DNA of 64,000 bases. Source: CALBPI01 sp039814545. GTDB taxonomy: Bacteria > Pseudomonadota > Gammaproteobacteria > Steroidobacterales > Woeseiaceae. The stretch spans positions 66,831 through 130,830 of the forward strand of contig JBCCBB010000003.1 of the NCBI GenBank assembly GCA_039814545.1, in the 5' to 3' direction. A program made the translations under genes and the position numbers. Below, piece by piece: positions 54,424-63,565 of the stretch; the stretch's first letter is position 1, and the number at the start of each line of letters is the position of its first letter. The notes beneath the pieces are model-generated. The model did no database searches, had not been told where the DNA came from, and worked only from the letters and a program-made list of their open reading frames with translations.

Positions 54424-56576
54424 TTTGTTACCGATTCAATTGTAGTTGAGAGTGGGTCAGCGCTTTTTGCGATCCGGAATCCAAAATAGAATTTCTGTTC
54501 CTGATCATTCGTCTCTACCTCCAGAGGGCCGATAAGCCCGTAGCTGAGTAGGTCTTGCCACCATCCTAGTCCCCGCAATAACCGGTGTGACGAAGAGGCC
54601 ACAGGTTGATCGTCGCGAATGAACACGAGAGGGGTATCGACCCATTCCGCTGCATTCCCATACATATCCGTCAAACCCTCTTCAGTTACGTCATCACGAG
54701 ACGATCCAACTGGGCAAGCATTCTCAAGATACGCGTCTCGCCAACCCAGCTTAGACGCACCGAGCTGTTCTGGGCGCCTACCGAGGCACACATCAGCTTG
54801 CAGTCGCTCGTCATCTCCCCACGGATAAAATCGGCCATCGGTGCTGCGAGCCGCTCGATCCCACTCGACGCTTGTCAAGAGCCTGGCGCCTTTCCATTCG
54901 GCGAAGTCGCGTGCTTGAAACCAAGAAACACGTACTACAGGCAAGTGCGCAATTTCGGCGCTTTTGTTCATAGTGAGGTATTCAGGGCCACCGCGCCCGG
55001 TTGCTTTCATATAGGCGAGAAACTGGGCGTTTGTTATTTCTGTCCGAGAAACAAGAAACATACGGTTATTGTGATGTCGTACCGGGTAAGGGTTCTCGGG
55101 CCCGCCTTCGAAGCCGCTCGTAAACGCGCTCGGCGGTATCTCTACCAGAGAGTCGATAGCCGATGCATGCGTCAACGTTGGGCTTTCGATCTCTAGCTGC
55201 TCACCTATACGAAGCTCACGCGTGAGCTCTGCAAACCGATTTGATGCGTCAACAATGACGAAGCGATAGAACCCGGCGGGAAGCCTTGCCTCGATTCGAT
55301 CATCTCCTAGGTGACGTGGTACGCCATACTGTCCAGTGGCTGGATCGAATGCGCGGGCATAGCTATTGCTGCCGGGTGGCCCATTTATGACCACGGCTGT
55401 GTGGTCAGTCTGTATGAGCCCGACCCCCATCCATACTCCGATTGCCAGTATCATCGCAGCCGCTAAAGTGCCCTGAATCTGTTGCTTGTGGCGGCGGGCG
55501 CGGGTTCTCAGTTTGTCCCAAAGGGAAGGCGGCTGGAGCGAGATCGCGTCGCCCTCCGCAAACCGGCGTAAATCTGCTGCCATGTCTGCCGCAGTCTGAA
55601 AGCGATCCTGCGGCTGCTTCTGCATTGCTTTGGTGCAGATCAGCTCCAAGTCGCTCGGGATTTTTGGGTCAATCTGTCGTGGCGGGGTAGGGCTGTCGTT
55701 TACGATTGAGCGAAGTATCTCGAGACTACTATCGCCATTGAACGGCGTTCTGTGACATGCCAATTCGTAAAGCACGACGCCGAGCGAAAAGATGTCAGTC
55801 CTAAAGTCGATTGGTTGAGCGGCGGGAAGGGCCTGTTCTGGACTCATGTAAAGCCAGGTTCCGGCGACTGTGCCGGTGCGGGTAAGGCCGGACTCAGACT
55901 CCGCGGTGGCCAGGCCAAAATCAGTAAGATAGCCGCGGCCCTTAAGGTCTACGAGGATGTTGGAGGGTTTGACGTCTCGGTGGACAATATTCTTCTGATG
56001 CGCGTGGTGCAGGGCATCTGCGATATCAGCCAAGAATCGCGCCGCTTTGCGAATATCACCGGCTGGGCCCTTGTTCTCACGGATCATGTGGGCAAGGTCA
56101 TGACCTTCGATGTACTCGTAGGCGATGAAAAGCCTGTGGTCGGTTTCACCAAACCGAAGTACTTTGACGACCGATGGGTGCGCAAGTTTTGCAACTACGC
56201 GAGCCTCTCGCCGCAAACGCTCGATGTCGTCGGGCAACAGAGCATTCGGGAATTGCAGGAACTTCAGCGCCACTAAACGTTGTAGCGGACGCTCCTCGGC
56301 GAGGAATACCACTCCCATTCCACCGCGTCCAAGCTCGCCGATGACGTTGAAGTCACCGACGACGTCGCCATCGGTTAGGTAGTGGTCTGAATCGGGGCTG
56401 GTCGGAAAGAAGTCCTGCGCGGCCTCTTCGCAACTGAGCAGATGCTGAACTTCATAGACAAGTCGAGAGCTGAAGTTGCCTCGCTCGAGGTACGCATCAC
56501 GGGCCTCATCGGACAGATCGACGAGAGCGCAGAAGAGATCGCAGATCTGCTCATTGCTCACCGGAGGCTCTTTCAC
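54420..56576 (-). CDS. Ser/Thr kinase fused to a C-terminal FGE-fold domain
   Basis: 718 residues. N-terminal helical leader (1-70); active Hanks kinase with ELGRGGMGVVFLA near 80, VALKFL, IVHRDVKPSNILV near 197, YLTDFGLAT and YMSPEQ; one membrane helix near 375 (AAAMILAIGVWMGVGLIQ); a beta-rich PEGA-like linker (residues 400-475); then an FGE/SUMF1-like domain (RTEITNAQFLAYM, GARLLTSVEWDRAA, DMYGNAAEWVD, FYFGFRI). The two FGE cysteines are absent (HRLLRGLGWWQDL), so this domain binds rather than oxidises. Start overlaps the sigma stop by 26 bases. Confidence 0.88.
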   Translation of the reverse strand: MKEPPVSNEQICDLFCALVDLSDEARDAYLERGNFSSRLVYEVQHLLSCEEAAQDFFPTSPDSDHYLTDGDVVGDFNVIGELGRGGMGVVFLAEERPLQRLVALKFLQFPNALLPDDIERLRREARVVAKLAHPSVVKVLRFGETDHRLFIAYEYIEGHDLAHMIRENKGPAGDIRKAARFLADIADALHHAHQKNIVHRDVKPSNILVDLKGRGYLTDFGLATAESESGLTRTGTVAGTWLYMSPEQALPAAQPIDFRTDIFSLGVVLYELACHRTPFNGDSSLEILRSIVNDSPTPPRQIDPKIPSDLELICTKAMQKQPQDRFQTAADMAADLRRFAEGDAISLQPPSLWDKLRTRARRHKQQIQGTLAAAMILAIGVWMGVGLIQTDHTAVVINGPPGSNSYARAFDPATGQYGVPRHLGDDRIEARLPAGFYRFVIVDASNRFAELTRELRIGEQLEIESPTLTHASAIDSLVEIPPSAFTSGFEGGPENPYPVRHHNNRMFLVSRTEITNAQFLAYMKATGRGGPEYLTMNKSAEIAHLPVVRVSWFQARDFAEWKGARLLTSVEWDRAARSTDGRFYPWGDDERLQADVCLGRRPEQLGASKLGWRDAYLENACPVGSSRDDVTEEGLTDMYGNAAEWVDTPLVFIRDDQPVASSSHRLLRGLGWWQDLLSYGLIGPLEVETNDQEQKFYFGFRIAKSADPLSTTIESVTK

Positions 56577-57129
56577 TGTCGGCTAGTTCCCGATGAAGCC
56601 ATGCCCGAGCGAATCTCAAGAGTCGGTCAACAGTCCGATTTGCCACGCCGAGCACTTCGGCGGTCTCGGACACCGTGAGCCCAGCGTAGAACTTAAGCAT
56701 GATGACATTGCCAGCGGCATTGTGTTCGTCTAGTAGCTTAGCGATTGCCGCCTCCAGCACAAGAAACCCATAAGGATCTTGCTGAGCACCTGCAATAGCC
56801 GAATCCATAGTGACTTTGCGCCAGTCACCACCTCTTTTCTGAGCGTCCTTCGCTCGAGCACGCTCAACCAAGATGTCATGCATGGCCCTGGCTGCAAGGG
56901 CAAAGAAGTGTCTCCGATTTTGCCAGTCCAGTGCGTCTTTCCCGGCTAGCCGTACATAAGCTTCATTTACCAAGTCGGAGGCCTGAATGGAGCCCGCTCT
57001 ATGGCGCGCAAGGCGGCGACTGGCAAGCCGACGAAGCTCCCCCAGGACAAGCCCGAGTGCCTTGTTCCTGGCAGCCTCATCGCCATTGTTCATCCGTTCT
57101 ACAATTGCAGTGAAGTCTTTTTCTTCCAT
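56551..57129 (-). CDS. ECF-family sigma factor (TIGR02999 type)
   Basis: 192 residues. Region 2 contains SIQASDLVNEAYVRLAG and FFALAARAMHDILVERA. Region 4 has the helix-turn-helix LTVSETAEVLGVANRTVDRL. It is the first gene of the operon sigma, kinase-FGE, hypothetical (57129 to 53869), ending at the terminator at 53743-53771. The sequence is clearly the same type as the sigma at 17876-18457 but in a different setting. Long non-coding DNA lies upstream. Confidence 0.88.
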   Translation of the reverse strand: MEEKDFTAIVERMNNGDEAARNKALGLVLGELRRLASRRLARHRAGSIQASDLVNEAYVRLAGKDALDWQNRRHFFALAARAMHDILVERARAKDAQKRGGDWRKVTMDSAIAGAQQDPYGFLVLEAAIAKLLDEHNAAGNVIMLKFYAGLTVSETAEVLGVANRTVDRLLRFARAWLHRELADSERASGEQ

Positions 57130-57968
57130 CGTTGGAGAGCCCCGGCCGTTTCAAAATGGCGGTCGATATTGTCGTAGTGTCCCCTGGACAACTGACTTTT
57201 GAACACCACACCTAATCGTACAGCCGAAGAATCGCAATCGAAATACGCCACCCAGGTGCTTGGCGTCGCGAATCGGATCCATTGGTTCGTAGAACATCGC
57301 GGTTGCGGACGTGGTTACCCCCTCTCATTTTGGTCCAAGCGGGAGTAAGCGGACCAATTGCTGAAGCAGTGTAAAGACGTCAGGACGCGAGTGCCGCCAA
57401 TTTGGCTTCAAAAAGCTAAGGCGCGGCATAGCTCCCAGCCGCTCGCGGGTGCCGTCATCAAGGGTATATACTCGGCCGGAGCTCCTGGCAAACCTGGTGT
57501 TCAAGGGAGTGTGCAGCTAAGTCCAGCCAGCAGGCTCTCTTGAGCATCGAATTAATGGCAAGAGTTTGATGAGGCCCAAATGTAAGTCCTGGCGATGGTA
57601 CGGACACCAGTCTTCTCTAAGTGTCGGTTTTTGTTGGCTCGCAATCTAATTGAGCCCAAACTACGGAATAGTTTTCCACGCGAAAACACGTACAAACCGT
57701 GATTTCCACGCCAAAGTACGCACAAAGCGTGAGTCTCACTTGAGTTGCAAGTCGTATCCTTGGGTTGGCGTTAGGATTCCTGCTTGGCTCTTCCCCTCAG
57801 AGTGACGTCCTAGCTAGGAGACTGTTGTCGTCGTCGGAGACAGCGATTCATTCAAGCTCGGCTGGGCTACGCACTACAGGAATAATGCGGGTCGTCCATC
57901 AGAGACCGAGCGTTGGGCCTAAATTGCGGCTCGACCAAAGACAACGCCTACCATTTTTCAGAAACCTA
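57130..57968. other. 839-base non-coding region upstream of the ECF sigma gene
   Basis: No reading frame here has a ribosome site and protein-like composition. It holds the promoter region of the minus-strand sigma gene at the left and a tandem 30-base repeat in the middle. Otherwise I see nothing. Confidence 0.55.
57673..57732. repeat. two tandem imperfect 30-bp repeats
   Basis: Copies at 57673-57702 and 57703-57732 share TTTCCACGC at the start, an A-rich centre and ACAAA-CGTGA at the end. Only two copies and no spacer, so it is not CRISPR. It could be a paired protein-binding site. Confidence 0.6.
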
Positions 57969-58271
57969 TCACGCAAGATCGTCTTTCGCTTCGACCAGAA
58001 AGTGGTAACTGTCGGAGCCATCCGTACGCGCTTTCAGGTGAGTTAGGTAGCCGGGATCGCTCATGAAATCCTTGGCTGCCTGCATAGATGGCCACTCGAT
58101 GACAATCCGAAGCGCTGCGGGCTGCGCTTCGCCTTCTATTTGTTCGTGATTCGCAGTGCGCGCGAGATATTTTCCGCCGTGCTTGTCAACCAGGGCGTTT
58201 GCGGGTCCGATGTAGTCCTGCACCCAAAGATCATTAGTAGGGGTTACTGCGAGGATTGAATAGTAAGTCAT
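57969..58271 (-). CDS. DUF1330-family protein
   Basis: 100 residues with GGAGAGA 6 bases before ATG 58271. It reads like a small ferredoxin-like-fold DUF1330 protein: DYIGPANALVDKHGGKYLAR and ALRIVIEWPSMQAAKDFMSDPGY (given in two parts, LRIVIEWPSMQAA and KDFMSDPGY). Cytoplasmic, role unknown. It lies 45 bases after the export adaptor gene on the same strand and may be read with it. Confidence 0.85.
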   Translation of the reverse strand: MTYYSILAVTPTNDLWVQDYIGPANALVDKHGGKYLARTANHEQIEGEAQPAALRIVIEWPSMQAAKDFMSDPGYLTHLKARTDGSDSYHFLVEAKDDLA

Positions 58272-58316
58272 GTCAGTCTCTCCGGTTAATGGATCATCAG
58301 GTATGGACGATCAAGT

Positions 58317-59207
58317 CTAAGGATCAAGTGATTCGCGCAAGCGCACCAAGACTCGTTCACCTAGCAAAAACGGCTGTGCCTGCGTGAGAGCCACAGTAAA
58401 CTCGATTACTCGAACATCGGCTGCATTGTTCGGATCATCTAGCGCGGGACGTCGACGGAGGAACACGTCGCCAACACTGCTCACCTCACCCTGCGTGCGG
58501 ATATTAAGTTGTCCCTCGGAGACGATATCCGCAGTCATGCCAACATAAACGGATCGCGCGTAGGCTTCCTCCAATTCACCTCGAACAATGCGTGGCAGAT
58601 TCGGCGCAAACCAGAACAACGGAGTGACATTTAGCGTGCTTACGCCGTCACCGGGCCGTGCGAGCTGTCGTAGCACGATGCCATCGAGCGGAGCACGAAT
58701 AACACGTTGTTCCACGTCAAAGCGCGCAACTTCAGCTTCTGCCTGTGCGATATTGAGGGATGACGAAGCGACTCCACGTTCCGCTTTAAGTCTGGCTACC
58801 GCATCCTTTGCATCATCATAATCCTCCACGGACACCGTACCGGTTTCCCGCAGTCTCTTCATTCTCTGAAGGCGGCGCTCCGCAGCGGTTAGTTGCACAT
58901 TGGTCAGATCCAACGCTGCTCGCGCCATGTCGACACTCTTTTCCGCCGAACTCAGCATTAACCTAGCCTCTTGGTCATCGAGTATCGCTAACGCTTGTCC
59001 AGCTCGGACTTCCGCCCCTTCTTCGACGAATACATCGCGGATAACGCCGTCTCGCCTTGCCGCGAGTTCGATCAAACCACCTGGGATATCAATACGGCCT
59101 TTTGCGATTGCAGCATATTGCGATGTGTCACTTTCGAGCTCGTCGGCGCGCGCGACACATGACATGGCCAAGAACACCAACGCTGCCGGAATTGCGAGCC
59201 TACGCAA
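58317..59207 (-). CDS. periplasmic adaptor (HlyD/MacA-like membrane fusion protein)
   Basis: 296 residues from TTG 59207 (AGGTGG upstream). Signal peptide ends CVARA|DEL. Biotinyl-lipoyl-like hairpin halves (AARRDGVIRDVFVEEGAEVR and VIRAPLDGIVLRQLARPGDG) flank a coiled-coil hairpin (about residues 85-165). It bridges the inner-membrane exporter and an outer-membrane channel. The last of three export genes; overlaps the ATPase stop by 8 bases. No outer-membrane channel gene is present in the window. Confidence 0.85.
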   Translation of the reverse strand: MRRLAIPAALVFLAMSCVARADELESDTSQYAAIAKGRIDIPGGLIELAARRDGVIRDVFVEEGAEVRAGQALAILDDQEARLMLSSAEKSVDMARAALDLTNVQLTAAERRLQRMKRLRETGTVSVEDYDDAKDAVARLKAERGVASSSLNIAQAEAEVARFDVEQRVIRAPLDGIVLRQLARPGDGVSTLNVTPLFWFAPNLPRIVRGELEEAYARSVYVGMTADIVSEGQLNIRTQGEVSSVGDVFLRRRPALDDPNNAADVRVIEFTVALTQAQPFLLGERVLVRLRESLDP

Positions 59208-59913
59208 GGTCTGCCACCTTTGACTTCGACGTGGCAGCCTTTTGATTCAGTACGCCATCCTCAAGCGTCACGACACGATCCGCGAATTGGTGCAACCGTG
59301 AATCGTGCGTTACAGCCAATGCTGTGACACCCTCGGATGAGCATCTTGCTTTCAGTAGCTCTACAACCCGAGCACCGTTTATCGAATCCAGTGCGCTTGT
59401 GGGTTCGTCGGCGAATATGAATTGAGGCTGTTTGGCCAGAGCGCGAGCAATCGCAACCCGTTGCTTTTCCCCTCCCGACAACTGTCTTGGCAGCAAATTG
59501 AGCTTGTCCTTCAGGCCTACTTCCACCAGAGCCGCACTTGCGTATTGGGCGGCGATCGATCGTCTTACTCCAGAGTGAATTAGCGGGAACATGACTTGAT
59601 GTAGAGCACTCAAGGATGCAAAGAGGTTGAATCCCTGGAAGACAAAGCCAAACGATCTTCTGCGAAGTGCATCACGATCTCGGGTTCGAATTGACCACAA
59701 AGAGCGCTTTTCGAAGTGAACCTCACCGACGTCCGGCGGGACGAGCCCACTCAAAATCCCAAGGAGCGTGCTCTTCCCACAACCCGACGGACCAACGATC
59801 ATTACAAGCTCGCCCTGGTTGATCGACATTGAGATATCTTTGACTACATCGATACGCTCGGCACCCATCCCATAGGACTTCCAGAGTCCTTCACACTGGA
59901 GTATCGGCGCCAT
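59200..59913 (-). CDS. ABC transporter ATP-binding protein (MacB/LolD type)
   Basis: 237 residues. Walker A GPSGCGKST near residue 42, Q-loop FVFQGFNLF, signature LSGGEKQRVAIARAL near 145, Walker B FIFADEPTSALD, and H-loop AVTHDSR. It powers the permease that precedes it. The ATG overlaps the permease stop by one base (TAATG). Confidence 0.92.
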   Translation of the reverse strand: MAPILQCEGLWKSYGMGAERIDVVKDISMSINQGELVMIVGPSGCGKSTLLGILSGLVPPDVGEVHFEKRSLWSIRTRDRDALRRRSFGFVFQGFNLFASLSALHQVMFPLIHSGVRRSIAAQYASAALVEVGLKDKLNLLPRQLSGGEKQRVAIARALAKQPQFIFADEPTSALDSINGARVVELLKARCSSEGVTALAVTHDSRLHQFADRVVTLEDGVLNQKAATSKSKVADLA

Positions 59914-61079
59914 TAACGGAGCAGCTCCGCCGGCTCAATCCGAAACGCCGTGCGCGCAGACATGACACCGGATAGCAGTGCGGTGGAGAGAATAAATGCG
60001 GAGGTGCCAACGAGTGACCACATAGGAAGAGACATCGGAACGCCAAAAGAGCGTGCTGATGCGGCAATCCCAAGACCGATGACGAGCGTAAGCGCGACAC
60101 CGCCTAAACCGAGCCACAATGATTGTTCGACGATGACGCTTACAAACGACCAAGAGGACAAACCCAAGGCGCGCATGGTGCCAAACTCCTTACTGGACGC
60201 CAGTACTGCGCCACGCAGCGTTTGGTTCGTGATCACAAGACCAATCACTAGTGCCAGAATGCCGGTAAACGAGATGGCTGCACCGATGCCAGAAGTGTTG
60301 ATCCAATAGGTGACCGACCGATCTATCAATTCATTGGCGTCCCAAACGGTGAATCGGCCCGAAGGCGATCGGTCTTGGAGCTGCTTGAGCACTGGCTGAA
60401 CGTCTGTCTCATTATCTACTGAGGCGAGCAGGTAAGTAGAGAATGGCTCATAAGGGTAATTCTCAGCTTCGATTCGACGCGCGGTGTTTAGAGACATCAC
60501 TGCATAGGCGGCTCCCATACTTCTCAAGCCACTGAGTGTTCCAACGACCTTGACTCGGATGCTGCCTATGTCCGCGTACGCCCCAAGATCCGTTCCAAGC
60601 TTCCCAACGTCCGCCTGATCGATGAGCACAGTGTTTGGCTCCATGAGCCTGTTTCGCAATTCCTTGGACACAATGTCGGTGAGTCCAAGACTCATAGAAT
60701 CCGTCGAGATACCTGTAACGTAGACGGCAACAGATGTTCCGTCAGGTTTTCGCCAGGAATTTGTGGAAAAAAATATGGCGTCAACGTGCTCTATCGCAGG
60801 ATGCTGCCAGAAGTACACAGCGTTTCTCGCCGGCATGGGTCGTGAGCTCTCGACGCTCTTGATTCCGGGAGTGGTACCCCACAAGTCAGCGTCGGACTTT
60901 CGGACAATGCTGGCAACATCGTCAAAGATCGCAACCATTACACCAAGCTGGGTAATGATGAGCAGACCAGAGAACATGAGAGCCAGCACCGCAGCACGGT
61001 ATCGCCGCCGCTCGTGCCACAGCATCGAACGAGCAAGCGAGAAGCGAAACGGTGCTCTTGCCCTGGCTAGCAACACCAA
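59913..61079 (-). CDS. ABC transporter permease (FtsX/MacB/DevC type)
   Basis: 388 residues from TTG 61079 or GTG 61076 (GGGG upstream). One helix at the N-terminus (AAVLALMFSGLLIITQLGVMV), a periplasmic MacB-PCD-like domain of about 200 residues, and three C-terminal helices typical of the FtsX-like fold (GILALVIGLVITNQTLRGAV, ALTLVIGLGIAASA, and a last one near TSAFILSTALLSG). First gene of the export operon, divergent from the histidine kinase at 61190. Confidence 0.88.
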   Translation of the reverse strand: MVLLARARAPFRFSLARSMLWHERRRYRAAVLALMFSGLLIITQLGVMVAIFDDVASIVRKSDADLWGTTPGIKSVESSRPMPARNAVYFWQHPAIEHVDAIFFSTNSWRKPDGTSVAVYVTGISTDSMSLGLTDIVSKELRNRLMEPNTVLIDQADVGKLGTDLGAYADIGSIRVKVVGTLSGLRSMGAAYAVMSLNTARRIEAENYPYEPFSTYLLASVDNETDVQPVLKQLQDRSPSGRFTVWDANELIDRSVTYWINTSGIGAAISFTGILALVIGLVITNQTLRGAVLASSKEFGTMRALGLSSWSFVSVIVEQSLWLGLGGVALTLVIGLGIAASARSFGVPMSLPMWSLVGTSAFILSTALLSGVMSARTAFRIEPAELLR

Positions 61080-61160
61080 TTCTGCCCCGTTCGAGGATAC
61101 ACGCCGCCAGAGTAGGGCAGTGAGCCTGATACGGAATCAGTCTTAGGTCGGATGACAACG

Positions 61161-61170
61161 CTAACGTTAG
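61161..61170. promoter_or_regulatory. palindrome CTAACGTTAG in the divergent promoter region
   Basis: A perfect 10-base palindrome in the 110-base gap between the exporter operon (start 61079) and the histidine kinase (start 61190). It is a candidate site for the NarL-type regulator at 62593, whose family binds short AT-rich palindromes. Confidence 0.4.
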
Positions 61171-61189
61171 TTAGTAGTAGGGTGTTGCG

Positions 61190-62590
61190 ATGGACCATTT
61201 ATCAAGTCTTTTTTGGCCGCGCCGGTTGTGGGGCCGACTAACAGTCGCTTATGCAGCGGTCACGGCCGTCGGTCTTCTGACGCTTCTCCTTCTGTCCAGT
61301 ATCATCACAGACTACGTGTATTTTAGACGCGCTAATACGCCCGAAACCGTATTGACAGCGCTGGACCATCTCGTCGAGTCAATTGCTAGTGACGAGCAAT
61401 ATGGTTCGTCAGATGCCTTGTCTTCAGCGTTGAAACGGTTTTCTTCCTCTCAACTGAATGCTGGTACGTATCATGTGTACCAGGTTGACTACTTCCGATC
61501 TCCAGGGGCGGCACTTGAGCTCTTACGAACCGACGGTTCGGTGATCGCATCAACGGCGCGTGTGGAAAGCGAATGTGCATTCGGAGCAGTAGAGTCAAAT
61601 CTCGCGTGGATAGGGAGCCAGCCTGAAGGTGCTGTTTACGCACGCGTTGAGGTTCCAGGTCAACCGGATCACTATCTGTGTAGCCTCCATGTTGCCAACT
61701 TTCAGATTGGTCGATCGATCGTCAACAATCTAATCTGGATGAGGGGAGCAGCACCCTACGTCGTGCTCATCGCGGTAATTCTCGGTGTCGTCTTTGGTGG
61801 CAGTCTGGCGCGTAGTTTGGTGTCAAGACTCCATCGAATTGAGCGTACCGCGCAGTCTTGGAGTCACGGTAGTTTTGATGACCGAATCCAAGACACGGTT
61901 GGCGATGAAATTTCCGAGCTTTGCGATCGCCTAAATTCGGTGGCCGACGAACTTAGTGAGCTCGTAGATTTACGCCACGCGATCGGTATTAGTGAGGAGC
62001 GCTTTCGAGTGGCTCGCGAGCTCCACGACTCAGTGAAGCAGCAGCTGTTTGCACTGTCAATGCAACTGGCAGCGGTCCGCAACAACGCTGGGGACCAGAT
62101 GACTTTCCCCGAAATTCGCGAGGCTGAGCGTCTACTGCGTCTTTCGCAACAGGAGCTCGCAGGCATAATCATTGGTCTGCAAGAGCCTAGCAATCAGAGT
62201 CGCGATCTACCCAAAGCACTAGGCGCTTTAATCGATGACTTTGAGCAACGATTTGACGTTCTAATCAAGCGCGATTTAGGCGATAGGAACGTTCTAGTCG
62301 CGGCTGGATCATGCTCACATCTTTTACGAATCACTGAAGAGGCTCTAACGAACTGCTTCAAGCACGCGAATGCAAGTATGACGAGCGTCCAGCTACACCA
62401 GAGTACGCATCGGATCGAACTGACCATCCGTGATAATGGGGTCGGATTCTGCGTAGGGGAGGCCCAAGGAGGCCTCGGGTTGCAGAATTTAAATTCAAGA
62501 GCAGCAGAGTTACCGGGTGGCAAGCTGACGACTGAGTCCGAGCTCGGGCACGGGACGACAACCCGTGTGACTTGGGCTAAAGGCGTTTAA
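61190..62590 (+). CDS. NarL-type sensor histidine kinase
   Basis: 466 residues with AGGGTG before the ATG. First membrane helix LTVAYAAVTAVGLLTLLLL, a periplasmic domain of about 140 residues with Cys pairs (ESECAF, YLCSLH), second helix APYVVLIAVILGVVFGG, HAMP, HisKA_3 box RVARELHDSVKQQLFALSMQ near 275, and an ATPase domain with EEALTNCFKHANA, DNGVGF and GGLGLQN. It phosphorylates the regulator encoded 3 bases downstream. Divergent from the exporter operon it probably controls. Confidence 0.9.
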   Translation: MDHLSSLFWPRRLWGRLTVAYAAVTAVGLLTLLLLSSIITDYVYFRRANTPETVLTALDHLVESIASDEQYGSSDALSSALKRFSSSQLNAGTYHVYQVDYFRSPGAALELLRTDGSVIASTARVESECAFGAVESNLAWIGSQPEGAVYARVEVPGQPDHYLCSLHVANFQIGRSIVNNLIWMRGAAPYVVLIAVILGVVFGGSLARSLVSRLHRIERTAQSWSHGSFDDRIQDTVGDEISELCDRLNSVADELSELVDLRHAIGISEERFRVARELHDSVKQQLFALSMQLAAVRNNAGDQMTFPEIREAERLLRLSQQELAGIIIGLQEPSNQSRDLPKALGALIDDFEQRFDVLIKRDLGDRNVLVAAGSCSHLLRITEEALTNCFKHANASMTSVQLHQSTHRIELTIRDNGVGFCVGEAQGGLGLQNLNSRAAELPGGKLTTESELGHGTTTRVTWAKGV

Positions 62591-62592
62591 CC

Positions 62593-63264
62593 ATGACAGC
62601 ATCCGAGCGAGTTACTCTGGTTGCCGCAGATGACCATGAAATAGTCCTGCAAGGTCTGCAGACTCTGCTTGCTGCCGACGGAACCATTGACCTGGTTGGC
62701 AAGGCGCAGTCAGGCACTGAGGCCGAGGCGCTTTGCCGTCAGTTTGCACCGGATGTTGTCCTTTTGGACCTCTTTATGCCCGGCATGGATGGCATTCGAG
62801 CCATCGAGAGGGTTAAGGCAGCCAGCCCGCGAACCTATGTGGTGCTACTCACGTCTTACGAAGGAGATGAGTTTGTGGCGCCAGCAATCGCAGCGGGCGC
62901 TCTGTCTTACATTTTGAAGGACATGTCGCCAGACGACATTCTCGTGACCATTCACAAAGCTGCGCAAGGAGAAAGCGTCTTGAGCTCACGCGTCGCCAAG
63001 GCGCTCATTCGCGTTGTTGAACCAAAGTCCTGCGTGACGTCCTTACACGGTTCGCTGAGCCATCGTGAAATGACAGTGCTTCGGTGCATCGCAGAGGGCT
63101 TGTCAAATGATCAGATAGGAGCTCGGCTTGGGATTAGCACGAAGACCGTGAAGTCTCACGTCAGCAATGTTTTGGGTAAGCTTTATCTCAATGATCGGAC
63201 GCAGGCGGCAATCTATGCTTGGAGGAGCGGCCTCGTTAGCGATGCAGATCACGGTGACTTGTGA
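62593..63264 (+). CDS. NarL/LuxR-type response regulator
   Basis: 223 residues. Receiver: AADDHEIVLQGL, phospho-acceptor Asp in VVLLDLFMPG near 57, LLTSY, and ILKD with the conserved Lys. LuxR helix-turn-helix near the C-terminus: LSHREMTVLRCIAEGLSNDQ then GISTKTVKSHVSNVLGKL. Two bases separate it from the kinase stop, so one operon. Likely target is the divergent ABC export operon. Confidence 0.92.
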   Translation: MTASERVTLVAADDHEIVLQGLQTLLAADGTIDLVGKAQSGTEAEALCRQFAPDVVLLDLFMPGMDGIRAIERVKAASPRTYVVLLTSYEGDEFVAPAIAAGALSYILKDMSPDDILVTIHKAAQGESVLSSRVAKALIRVVEPKSCVTSLHGSLSHREMTVLRCIAEGLSNDQIGARLGISTKTVKSHVSNVLGKLYLNDRTQAAIYAWRSGLVSDADHGDL

Positions 63265-63565
63265 GCATGTCCGTTGAGAGTCATGCGAGAAGCTAGGGAG
63301 GCGACTTCTGTTCTACGCCAGCGCGTGCCATTAGCGGCTCGGCGTCCACGGGTTGCAGTTAGGGAGAGTGATGCAGACCACCAGCCCAATTGCGCGACTC
63401 TTAGTAAGGCATGCTCACGGACCGAGTGCCCAGGCAACAGATCCACAAAGACGACACGGCTCGCGTAGACGTCATCGAAACAGAGTTTCATGCTGTTCGT
63501 TTCCCTATCAGCGAGACCCGGGTGTCCAAAGCACTCAATCTCCTTCAAGGGGGAACGGGCGACGA
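63265..63565. other. intergenic region with a possible gene fragment
   Basis: The plus strand from about 63440 can be read as ARVDVIETEFHAVRFPISET then RVSKALNLLQGGTGDDYVNS, which looks protein-like but has no start and is antisense to the truncated TetR end beyond 63625. I do not recognise it. It may be a remnant of another gene joined here. Nothing else is seen. Confidence 0.3.

Noticed and set aside
54420..54900. FGE domain of the kinase as a second active formylglycine-generating enzyme
   Set aside because: The two catalytic cysteines are not present in its C-terminal motif.
57673..57732. Possible CRISPR array
   Set aside because: There are only two adjacent imperfect copies without spacers and no cas genes in the window.
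57765..58046. Plus-strand frame of 93 codons next to the DUF1330 gene
   Set aside because: No ribosome site; its 3' part is antisense to the DUF1330 gene and the composition is not protein-like.
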